A stretch of 64,000 nt of DNA from Neocallimastix lanati (nom. inval.) (taxonomy: Eukaryota > Neocallimastigomycota > Neocallimastigomycetes > Neocallimastigales > Neocallimastigaceae), in assembly GCA_016946835.1 (NCBI GenBank), contig JACVTC010000012.1:1791501-1855500 (forward strand), written 5' to 3'. Position 1 is the first letter of the stretch. Each line of letters opens with the position of its first letter. The notes below the pieces were generated by a model. The model had not been told where the DNA came from and made no database searches. It worked only from the letters and a program-made list of their open reading frames with translations. Positions 51,600 through 61,769 of this stretch are shown here, one piece after another. The position numbers and the translations under genes are program-made.

Positions 51600-52075
51600 A
51601 CTTTAGAAGGCGTTTTTTCTCGCGGGGGTTCCCCAAGATGGCTCGCTGGTCGAGCTAGGGGGTTAGGGTTAGGGTTACCCCCTAACCCTAGGCGACTGCA
51701 CAACGATACCGACGGGTGTGGGGCATTTCGCCAAATTGCATTTCGCCAGGTTGCGTTTCGCCAATTTTTTTGAAAGCATGTGGCGTATTAAAAAAATGTG
51801 GCATTTCGCCAAATTGCATTTCGCCAAGTTGCATTTCGCCAAATTGAGAATTATTAAATAAATAAATAAATCAATAAATAAAATTAAATATTATTAATAT
51901 CGCATAAAAGCAATTTTAAAAAAAAATATTTTGAATTAATATTTATTTATTTATTCATTTATTTATATCAATACTCTACTTGTCGAAATGCAACCTGGCG
52001 AAATGCAATTTGGGGAAATGCAACTCTCCCGATACCGACGACACCGGATCGGATCCGCGGGTTGTCGTCTCACTC
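51600..52075. mobile_element. Nested GC-rich insertion with inverted repeats inside copia pol
   Basis: This segment breaks the linker between integrase and RT and differs sharply in composition from the element. It contains an inverted-repeat pair at 51723-51763 and 51982-52021, about 40 bp with about three mismatches, built of the subunit GCATTTCGCCAAATT. Further direct copies of the subunit lie at 51801-51846. Between the arms is an AT-rich core with (AAAT)n. Outside the arms are CGATACCGACG (51703-51713 and 52029-52039), telomere-like GGGTTA and other GC-rich DNA. Exact ends and target duplication were not found. It resembles a foldback or MITE-type non-autonomous element, possibly composite. 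Confidence 0.65.
51659..51694. repeat. Interstitial telomere-like TTAGGG/CCCTAA head-to-head
   Basis: Two and a half TTAGGG units are followed at once by CCCCCTAACCCTAGG, that is GGGTTA repeats facing their complement. TTAGGG is the telomere repeat of most fungi. The stretch sits at the left part of the GC-rich insertion in the copia element. Confidence 0.7.
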
Positions 52076-52654
52076 TCTTCTTTTTTTGAAAATTTCGAAG
52101 TATTTATTATGGCTTGATTTTTAATTTTCCTATTTTGATTAATGTTTTCAGGCATATGTAAATTATTTGAATATGTGGCTTGAACTTTAATAATTACCTT
52201 TTTATTATTTTTATTTGACTGTTTTGCATTAGATATATTCTTTGAATTATTTTGATAATTAATTGGAATATTAGAATTATTTATTGATTTTAAATTATTA
52301 TTTGTATTGGAATTATTATTTGAGGAGTTATTATCATTATTTGAAAATATATTTGATTTTATATTTTTATAAATTTCTGATAAAAGTTCTTCATTGTTAT
52401 ATTTATTTTTAATAAAATCTTTTAAATTTTTTGTTGCTTGTTTTAATTGTTTATTAACAATTTTATTATCATTAAATTTATTATTTTTATAATCACTAAT
52501 AATACCATTATGCTTTAAATTATATTGCTTAATATCTGATTTCATTTTATTGACAATATTTGAGTCACTGTTAAATATATATTTTATTTTATTTAAATTA
52601 TTCGTTAAATTGTGATTCGAGATATTTGATTTAATTGTTGAATTATTTGAATTC

Positions 52655-52815
52655 TTATAAGAAGTATTGTTTGAGTTACTATTTGAAATAATATTTGAAG
52701 TATTGTTTGAGTTACTATTTGAAATAATATTTGAAGTATTGTTTGAGTTACTATTTGAAATAATATTTTAAGTATTGCTTGAGTTACTATTTGAAATATT
52801 GTTTGAATTATTATT
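52655..52815 (-). repeat. 36-bp tandem repeat in copia linker
   Basis: About three and a half near-identical copies of a 36-bp unit encode the 12-residue repeat NIISNSNSNNTS on the minus strand. In one copy TCA has become TAA, creating the premature stop at 52770-52768. Confidence 0.85.
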
Positions 52816-54859
52816 TGAAGTAATATTTGAGTTATTATTAGGAATATTATTTGATTTATTGGTAGAAATATTTGATTCATAATTGTCGTTGTAAATTTTA
52901 TTATTATTTAATGAGTTATTATTATCATTGTTTTGAGAATACTCATGAGAATCTTCACTTGAATAGTTACTGTCGTTGAAATTTGAAGTATTATTATTAT
53001 TGAAATTTTGTTGAATTAAGAGTACATTTTGATTGTTGTTACTTTGGTGATGAACATTTGAATTATTTTCATTTGATTCATATTCTAAATCTTCGTCTTC
53101 GTCTTCATCTTCTTCTGTGTTAAGTTCTTCAGGTGTGTAATTTTCTTTATAATTTGTTTTGTTATTAAAATTAAAGTTTCCAGGGATATCTTCTTCGAAT
53201 ACGGCATCACGAACAATATGAGTTTTGCAATCATTAGTTCCAAAAATAACATATCCTGGAGAATGTTCATCATATCCTAAGAAAATTCCAGGTAATGTGT
53301 TGTTATCAAATTTTGAGTTTTTAAGGGAAGCATCTACATAGTAGTATGCTCTGCATCCAAAAACACGAAGATTGTCAATATTCACTTCTTTATGGTAGTA
53401 TAATTCATCAGGAATTTTAAATTTTATTGCTGTTCTTGGAGTCATGTTATAAATTTTAACAGCGGTTCTTACAGCATCTTCCCAGAAATGGTAGCTTAAT
53501 TTTGCTTGATTTAATAATGCTTTTGTAGCATTTATTATTGTTCCATTTAATCTTTCAGCTCTTCCATTGCTTTGTGGGTTTCTTGGAACGATAAGATTTC
53601 TTTGTATACCTGCTTTGTTGCAGATATCTATGAATTTTCTTGATGTATATTCTTTTCCATTGTCACTTTATATTTTTGTTATTGTTAAATTTGATTCATT
53701 TGTCACCATTCGTATGAAATTTTCAAAGATTTCTGGAACTTCGGATTTTCTTTTTAGTAGATATATCCAACTTTTTCTTGTGAAATCATCAAGGAAAGTT
53801 AAAATATATTTGAAATTATTCCTTGATTCTTTAAGAGGTCCAATAATGTCCGAGTGGATTAGTTCCAATGGCCTTGTACTTCTTGCATTTAAAGTTTTTT
53901 TGAAAGGTTCTTTTTTCAGCTTTGATATTTTGCAGCCAATACATAAAGTTTTGTTAATTGTGTGTCCATTTAGGAATTTAATAAGATTATTGTTATAGAA
54001 ATGGCACAGTCTTTTATGCCATATACTTAAGGAGTATTGGTCTAGATTGCTACTTTGTAAACTGTATATTGTTTTATAATTTCCTTGTTTATTATTAACG
54101 TAAATATTACAAATTTTGATTGAGTTTTCTTTTTCAATACATAAAAGTTGACCATTTAGTTTTGCTAATCTAAAGTATGCATTGTTATCAATAATGATAA
54201 CATCAGCTAAGTATTGTCTTTTAAGATCGTTGAATGATATTAATGTTTTATTTTCATTAATATCTTCTGAATATAATACATTTTTTATTATGAAGTAAAT
54301 ATTATTGATGTATCCCGTAAGATCTCCAATTTTTGAAACTTGTACTATTTCTTTTTCCTTTGTTGGTAGTATCATATTAGTATGATAATCTCTATAATTA
54401 CATAGATTTTTTAATGATCCCGTGATATTTGAAGATGCTCCAGAATCTATGGATATTACATATCCATTATTATAATCTGAATGACATTTATGATTGTTGA
54501 TGAATTCATATATAGTTTTTCTATTTAAGCCGTTTGTAATTATGTTTGGAATCATAGGTGGAAGTGGACTATCATGAGGTTTTACTAATTTATTTTTACC
54601 AATAAGGTTTAATTCTAGATTATTATTATTTTCTATGTTATTGATTATTATATCACGTGATTCCATAATTTTACATAATTTTATTTGATATATTTGATTT
54701 ATGTTCATCATGAATTGATTCATTTAAAATATTATAGTTGATTGGATTTGTTTTAGGTTTGTTATAGTCCCCTAAATAATTGATTATTAAATCATTTGAT
54801 TCATAAGAGTTATTCATTGGTGGTTCAGGAGACATGTCATATGGATTTTCTCCATCTAG

Positions 54860-55918
54860 TCAGATATTCTTTTCATGGGTTTCTTGAGATTCATCATAGT
54901 CACTGAGGGCATCAATGATTTCTAGGTTGTTGATTGTATCTTTGGCTAGGTTAATATTGCTGAACTTTCTTGCTATTTCTTTAATTTTATTATTAGGATT
55001 CCTTGCATTAAAGTAGCAATTTCTTGTGAAATGGTCATGTTTGTCACAGATTGAACAGTACTTCTCGTTATTTCTTTTGGTCTTGTTCCTGTTAATTTTG
55101 CTATTTTTCTGGTTTCTTCTTCTCCGATTATTATTGTTATAGTTATTATTATAGTTATTATTATAGTTATAATTATAATTATTGTTATTGTTATTATAAT
55201 TATTGTGATTATTATTCCTAGAATTATTTTGGGAATGATTATGATTCGCATTTTTTATAAAAGAAACTTCTTCCACTGGCTTTGGGTCTTCCGCATTTAA
55301 AGTTCTTTTGGCTATAGTTCTGATTTCATTTGCAATCTCTTGAAGATTGTCTTTATAATTAAATTTGACATAGTTTTTATATTCCCCTGGGAGTCCCTTC
55401 AGGAGTAATTTGAATTTTTCATCTTCGTCTATTGTTTTTCCTAATTCTTTGAGTAGATTACAAAGATGTTCGAATTCTGTAGTAAATTTGATTACTTCTT
55501 TGTCCGTTTTGGCTCTTAGATTTTTTAAACGGTCGTATAAATCTGGAACTTTGTTGATATTTATGATATTATATTCACTTTCCAGATATTTATACATTTC
55601 GTAGGCCGATTTTAATCGAAGGCCTATCAAGGTGGCTTTGGTTTCTTTGGAAACCAAACATAAGATTTGTTGGCGAGCTCTACCGTCCTTTTCTTTAATT
55701 AGAGAAATTGAATTTTCAATATTCTTCTTATCTTCTTTTTTAGATTTGAGTTTATCATATAACTCATTTAATTCTTCGTTGGCGTCGAATTGGATGTATT
55801 TGTCTATGTGATTTATTTCGAGATTTGTTCTCAATTCGTACGCCCAAATATCAAAGTTTTCCTCGTTTAATATCTCTCTTGGAGTTGAGGAGGAATCTGT
55901 ATTATTAGAAGTATTCAT
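54860..55918 (-). CDS. copia Gag (nucleocapsid-type) protein
   Basis: An intact 352-codon frame starting 73 nt inside the 5' LTR edge. The N-terminal 225 residues match the copia Gag (UBN2/retrotran_gag) pattern: ENFDIWAYELRTNLE, LIGLRLKSAYEMYKYLE, YDRLKNLRAK, FKLLLKGLPGEYKN. An Asn/Tyr-rich stretch of about 45 residues and an RRRRNQKN basic patch lead to the zinc knuckle CSICDKHDHFTRNC, a perfect CX2CX4HX4C. It forms the virus-like particle coat and binds element RNA. The frame stops at TGA; 62 codons in the same frame remain open beyond it, while pol lies one base out of phase. Gag alone could therefore be made here even though pol is dead. Confidence 0.92.
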   Translation of the reverse strand: MNTSNNTDSSSTPREILNEENFDIWAYELRTNLEINHIDKYIQFDANEELNELYDKLKSKKEDKKNIENSISLIKEKDGRARQQILCLVSKETKATLIGLRLKSAYEMYKYLESEYNIININKVPDLYDRLKNLRAKTDKEVIKFTTEFEHLCNLLKELGKTIDEDEKFKLLLKGLPGEYKNYVKFNYKDNLQEIANEIRTIAKRTLNAEDPKPVEEVSFIKNANHNHSQNNSRNNNHNNYNNNNNNYNYNYNNNYNNNYNNNNRRRRNQKNSKINRNKTKRNNEKYCSICDKHDHFTRNCYFNARNPNNKIKEIARKFSNINLAKDTINNLEIIDALSDYDESQETHEKNI

Positions 55919-55977
55919 TATTTAGATAAGAAAGGCGGTTTTAAATAACGGATATATTTTTATAAATAAGAGCTAAT

Positions 55978-55992
55978 TGAGACTCTTAATCT
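55978..55992 (-). other. Primer-binding site matching tRNA-Lys(CUU) anticodon arm
   Basis: Directly inside the 5' LTR the plus strand reads TGAGACTCTTAATCT, the same as the anticodon stem-loop of eukaryotic tRNA-Lys(CUU) as I remember it. The element RNA (minus strand) is therefore complementary to the middle of that tRNA, not to its 3' end. Position next to the LTR is right for a PBS. Confidence 0.65.
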
Positions 55993-56304
55993 GAGAAAAG
56001 TATATGTGTTTTTTTATAATAAACTTTATTTATTTTTGTATTTATTTAATACATAAATTTTATTAATGTAAAGAACTCATTTTTTTAAGATAATAAAAAT
56101 AATTATTTTTTATAGTAAAAATTACATATTTAATCATGTGATAATTCTATGAATTAATACACATAGATAAATGTTACACAGCATAAAAATATAAGAATAA
56201 AATATTAATATAAGATAAAAATATAATATTGATAATAATATAAGAATATAAAAATATAATTTTAATAATATAAAAATATAAAATAAAATGTGATTATTTT
56301 AACA
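55992..56304 (-). repeat. 5' LTR of the copia element
   Basis: 313 bp, TG...CA ends, adjacent to the AAATA target duplication at 56305-56309. Matches the 3' LTR except for one substitution and one T-run length change near the inner edge. It should hold the element promoter. Confidence 0.96.
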
Positions 56305-56309
56305 AAATA

Positions 56310-56563
56310 TAATCCTGATTTTTCCTTATTTTTTTTTTTTTATTTTTTATTTTACTTTATTACAATCAGAAATAAATTCTTATTTATAAATTTCTTATCG
56401 TATTAAGTTTATATTATATTTGTAAGGAAACATAGTTAATACATAACAAATAAAATAGGAGAAGATATATAGTAAAATAAAATGTAGACCAAACTAAACA
56501 ATAATTATTATATTATATTCATTTTCATAAATACATTCAAAATTAAAGAATAGTATTACAAAA
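56310..56563. other. Short AT-rich spacer
   Basis: Ordinary AT-rich DNA between the copia element and the retroposon, with nothing recognisable. Confidence 0.6.
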
Positions 56564-56571
56564 TAATATTT

Positions 56572-56609
<38 letters not shown>

Positions 56610-56892
56610 TTATTTATTTCTGGTGTCGTCTTTTGTTTCAGCCCTCCCCCCCCCCCTCAGGAGCAGTGGGAATATTATTGTATTCATACACTTCCTTTTT
56701 ATAAAGGCAGAATTGTCCCAACTAGATGGCCTTACTGAGCGTTTCAACAATGGTGCTCTGGTATGCATATTATTGTTGAGAATTTTATTAGTACTATTTC
56801 TCCGAGTCTCCAGTTTATAATTTCTCTTTGAAACGAGACCAATATAACCTAACCCATATAATCCCATAGTCCCTGGTTCGTTAATCGTTAAT

Positions 56893-56898
<6 letters not shown>
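56564..56898 (-). mobile_element. Short retroposon with poly(A) tail and 10-bp target duplication
   Basis: On the minus strand a body of about 280 bp with unusually high GC (including a G-run of about 12 at 56646-56657) begins ACGATTAACGAACCAGGGAC at 56888. It ends in ACACCAGAAATAAATAAAT followed by about 34 A (plus-strand T-run 56574-56607). The flanks carry the same ten bases TAATATTTAA at 56564-56573 and 56889-56898. This is the signature of LINE-mediated insertion. No clear pol III A/B boxes were found. Open frames on both strands do not resemble any family I know, so it is a SINE-like element, a LINE 3' end or a processed transcript. Confidence 0.65.
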
Positions 56899-56932
<34 letters not shown>

Positions 56933-58542
56933 TTTTATATTAAATAATTTTTATTTAATTATTTATTTTTTAATAATTTTTTAAGATGTTTAACTGTTAT
57001 GCTTTTTTTTTTTTTTTTTTATATTGAATATTATAAAATTCAATAAAAGGTTGGACATAGTGTATAGAGGTAGTCTATGCGGTAGTCTATGTCAATTGAT
57101 ATTTTTACATATAATTATATTTTGTAATTATTATTTTCTTTTATTAATGTTTTTCTTTTTCTTCTTGTTCTTATTTTTCTTTTTATCTCTGTTTTTATTC
57201 TAATTTTTGATTAATTGTTTTCATATTTTTCTTCAAAGATATTATCAATTTCATTTTTAGAATTTTAATAAGAATCATTAATTATTATTAGAATTATTAT
57301 ATACGTTTTTAAATTCACTTTTCAATTTTATCAATATTATTATTAAATTTTATTATTTTTTTTTTGTTTCTTTAGTAATAAAAAAAAAAAAAAAAATGAC
57401 ATGTTCCAATATAATTTAGAAAGAATTTTTAAATTTAGTTTTAAATCTCTAAAACTAAATAGTACGAGGTTTCATATTATTATAATAATTGTAATGCTTC
57501 AGTTCACCATAATACATTTTTTTTTTTTTTTTTATTCTAAAAATAATTCAGGAATTTCTATATCAGATATGTCCCAATAATTTTATTTAGTTTTAACTAA
57601 AAATATTTTAGCATTGATATTCATTTTTTTTTTTTGTAGATATTAACAAATTTTTTAAATGAAAATAAACTTAACATAAATAAAAAAAAAAGAAAAAGAA
57701 AAAGAAAAATTAACCTTAATATTATTGAATTGAATTTATTTTAGATACTTTTTTATTTATTTATTTATTATTGTAATTTTAGGATGAAAAAAAAATATAT
57801 ATATATATATTTTATTAATCCTCTATACAAATTAGTTTTTTTTTTTTTTTTTTTTTTTTTTTGTTAATTTGCTAATGTCTTTGAAAATAATAAAATATAT
57901 TATAAAATATTATATATTATAATATATTGAAAGAAAATTAAACGACGTTTATTAAATAAATAAATAAAAAAGAAAAAGAAAAAGAAAAAAAAAAAAATTA
58001 AAAATTAATATATTGTTATATTTAAAGATAACAATTGAATTATTATTAGTAATTTTTTGTTGTATGTTGTATTACAATAATACTATTTAATTTGAATTAT
58101 TATTATTATTATTATTATTTTTTAAAAAAATAATTAAATAGTAATAATTATATTAATATGTTGAAAATATATTTTTTTAAAAAAAAATAAACAAAGTGAT
58201 ATTAAAATTGTATTATTGATTTTTAAATACTAAAAAAAAATTTAACATAAATTCAAAAAAATTATAAATAAATGAATAATATATAAATATAATAAAGCAA
58301 AAAAAAAAAAAATTAAATATATTACATTATATTATATTTATAAAATATTTAAGCAAAATCAAATAAAATATAATAAAATAAAATAAAGAAAACCCAGTAA
58401 ATATTCATATCTTTCATATCTTATATATTAATTATAATATATAAATATTAAATGTCATTAAATATAAGTATTTTTTACTAAATTAATAATTAAACAGACT
58501 CTAAAATTTTTTGATTGGTTTTTGATATTAAGGGTATATATA

Positions 58543-58586
<44 letters not shown>

Positions 58587-58781
58587 AATAGTGTAATTGT
58601 TTTCTGTTGTTGTTGTTTTCTGTTGTTGTTGCTAATACCATACTTTATATTATACAACTATGACTGAGACTTTTTTAATGAATAATATCTGAAATATATA
58701 AACAATTATTATTAACAAAAAAAAAAAAAAAAAAAATAATAATAATAATAATAATCATAGATTATTTTTATGACTATATTA

Positions 58782-58827
<46 letters not shown>

Positions 58828-58969
58828 AAATTGATAATTCGTTAAATAAAATAAATAATAATTAATAACAATAACAATAACAATAATAATATTGAGTAAA
58901 CAATTTTTAAAATAAAAATTAATTGTCTTTAAACATATAATTTTGAAATTTTGAAAAAAATTATTTTTA

Positions 58970-59005
<36 letters not shown>

Positions 59006-59047
59006 TTCCAAAAATATATATATTGAATTTATAATAAATAATTAAAT
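56899..59047. other. Spacer downstream of the bZIP gene
   Basis: 2.1 kb with many A/T runs (56899-56930, 57837-57862, 58551-58582, 58788-58824, 58972-59000), a TGTTGTTGTT repeat near 58602-58632 and short AT arrays. No coding exon was found. Confidence 0.6.
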
Positions 59048-60640
59048 TTATTCATTTTCAATTAATCTAGCACCCTTAATTTCAAAATCGATCATTAAAT
59101 AACTGTTGGATGCTTCATCGATATCATCAGACTCAATATTTGTAATAATTGCCATTTTTGGTTTTTTCGTAAATGGAAGATGATAGACATTTTCATTATC
59201 TTGACTTTCAGATTTAGAATGTTTAGATTGATGTGTTTCATCATCTTTCATTTCATTTCTATTTTTCTTTTTATTATTGTAGGTTGTAGATGGATTTAGA
59301 TTTGTTTCTTTTTCATTATTTGTTTCTTGAATATCCGTAGTAGTATTATTTGGTTGTAAACGATCAATAATTGGAACGGAAGGATTCAAAATATCATTGG
59401 TTGATAATGGAAAGAGTTGAACTAACTTTGGACTATAGAAATAGGTAGTATCAGGATAAAATTTGATAAACTGTTTCATGTTCCATGGAATTTCTTTTGT
59501 AAAAGTCTTAGATGAAGAATCATAGTAATCTTGATTATTCTTTTTTACAGTAAGATCGGTAGATTCTTCATTCTTATTTTCATTATTATATATTTTAATA
59601 ATATCTTTAATAGTAGAAGAATCTTTCGCGTAAGTATGATTTTCGTGAATATTACAGAATCCTTCCACAATCCAATTTTGAAGTAAATTCATTTGTCTTA
59701 AAGAATCTTCATCTAAATCTACATTCTTTGGATGGAAGACACTCATTAATGAAGAAATTTCATTGAAAGAGGTATATTCATAATTCTTCTTAATATTTCT
59801 ATAGGTAGTATTAGTATTATCCTTTTGTTTTGACTTTTCGTTGGAATTATTTTTCTTTGCTTTTCTAGATTTTTCATTTCCTTTTCTATCCATTGAACGA
59901 ACTTCTAATTCACCACGAATACTTTCAGTATCAGTTAATTCATACTTACCACTATCCAATAAGAATGGTTTTTCTTGTTCAAAACCACTACTTAATATTT
60001 TACCAGTATTATCCGATGAAATGGAAACAAGTGAAAAATCGCTAAGTTTATTCATAAATGATGAAATAAGAGAATGACTAAATTCATTATCGTTTTTTCC
60101 TACGAAAATCGATAATGGGAATGTGAATAAAGAAAATGAGAAAAGAATAACCATAAAAACAATACCAATTTCTTTGCTTTTGTTACTACTATTACTTTGA
60201 GTTGTTGCGGTATCATTAGAGTTTGTGAGAACTTCAGATTTAATATATAATTTATATATATCATTAGACATAGCATTGGAATTTATTTCTGGTACATCTG
60301 ACATTTCCGGTATATCCATTTCTTTTTTAATTTTCATATATATATCCTTTCCTTTTTCCTTTTCATTTTTACTTCTATTTTCATTTTTATTTTCATTTTC
60401 ATTTCTATTTCCATTTTCTTTTAAATTCATTTTTAATAATTCATTTTCTTTTAATAATTTTTCATTTAATTGTTCTAATTCAATAACCTTTAATTTTAAA
60501 GTTTGATTTTCAGTAATTAATTCTTGTGCATGAGTTTCCAACATATGTAATTGTTCGCGTTTTCTTTTTCTGGATAAATGTGCAGCTTCACGATTTTTTA
60601 AGAGACGCTCTTGACGTTTTTGATAAGCTGTCTTTACTTG

Positions 60641-60676
<36 letters not shown>

Positions 60677-61723
60677 TTTATTTTTATCAGTAGAACCATT
60701 AGGTAATATTGGTGTTGGTAAAAGTGTAGAATTTAATGGTATAGAATTAGCTGCTTTTACTAAGAATTGTTCATTAAAGTGATTGATACTATTTGATTTT
60801 GTTGTAGCTGGAGCTAATGGTAATATTGGGGTATGATTATCATTAGTATTAGTTGAAACAGCATTAATTTTTGGCTTAATAACTGGGAATTTAGAAGAAT
60901 TAGTTGATAAATTATTCATAGTAGCGTTGGTACTATTTGAGTTTGTTTCTTTAGCACCTTTATTGAGTAAGTTTAAATATGGGAATTTATTATCAATAGT
61001 AGATGATGAAGTTGTACTACTACTATTAGTAGTGGTAGTAGACGTACTAATACTGTTACTATTATCAGAAGAATTATGAAGACACTTCCTCTTTCTACCT
61101 GGTTTTCCTTTTGATCCTTTTAAAAGATTTAAGCAAGAAGCAGCTACATCAGATTTTAAAATATCTGTTACATCAATACTATTTGATTTTTCTTTTTTCA
61201 CTGTAGATAAAATCTTTGAATTATTACTTTGATTTAACTTTTTTGTTTGTTGTAAAGTTTCATTAACACTAGATTTTAATGAATTTAAATCTAATGTTGT
61301 AGAAAGTGGTGGATTAGAAGTTGGCGTTGTAACAATAGAGGATGATAAACTACTATTAGTAGAAGTATTTGTAGCAATAGTAGGAGTAGTAATTTTTGAA
61401 GATGTTGTTGTTGTTGATGGTGCAACAGTAGAAATAGAATTAACAAAAGTAGATGAATTTAATGGTGCTGAATTTGAACGAGCAACAGCTAATGGGTCAC
61501 CCAATGCCAATGGTGATAAAGATTGAAGTGTGGAAAGATCTAAATCAGCTGTACTACTATCATCCATAGTATTACTTAAATTAATACTATTAGTTGGAAC
61601 AGAAAACTTCATATTTGATGGTATATTTACGGTTGATAAATTCATTACAGTATTAAGAGTTTCAGGAATATTACTATTTGTAGGAAGAGATATATTTACA
61701 ACTGATAATGGGTTAAGCGTTTC

Positions 61724-61769
<46 letters not shown>

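Larger units (their letters stand above)
49728..54723 (-). pseudogene. copia pol (protease, integrase, RT, RNase H), broken
   Basis: The first block (54723-53668) has the aspartic protease signature ISIDSGASSNITG, the GAG-pre-integrase pattern WHKRLCH...CIGCK, and the first integrase Asp in ELIHSDIIGP. It ends at an in-frame TAA (53670-53668) just before SDNGKEY, which carries the second catalytic Asp; the Glu lies in NGRAERLNGT near 53530. A second in-frame TAA lies at 52770-52768 in an Asn/Ser-rich linker of 12-residue repeats (about 52660-52810). A GC-rich insertion (51600-52075) then splits the linker and shifts frame. RT resumes at 51703-50006 with the copia-typical QLDIKAAYLNAPL, LYGLKQAGRMW and catalytic YVDDMLITG. 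RNase H is shifted near 50045, losing the STxEAEY segment between SRSTAD and WLKNILEELF; the rest (50057-49728) ends with ADVLTKDVN. No intact product is possible. Confidence 0.93.
49404..56309 (-). mobile_element. Full-length Ty1/copia LTR retrotransposon with target duplication
   Basis: A 6.9-kb element on the minus strand. It is bounded by 312/313-bp LTRs beginning TG and ending CA, and flanked by the 5-bp duplication AAATA at 49404-49408 and 56305-56309. Domain order on the minus strand is gag with CCHC knuckle, protease, GAG-pre-integrase, integrase, reverse transcriptase, RNase H. Integrase before RT defines the copia superfamily. The LTRs differ at only about two positions, so insertion looks recent. 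Pol is nonetheless interrupted by two in-frame stops, a 0.5-kb nested insertion and a deletion/frameshift in RNase H. It cannot encode a complete polyprotein. Confidence 0.96.

Noticed and set aside
49409-56304. Gypsy-type or endogenous retrovirus assignment
   Set aside because: Integrase precedes reverse transcriptase, RT motifs are copia-type and there is no envelope-like frame.
56610-56867. Open frames on both strands of the GC-rich retroposon as protein genes
   Set aside because: The poly(A) tail and target duplication explain the segment; the peptides show no family pattern and the G-run region is not gene-like.
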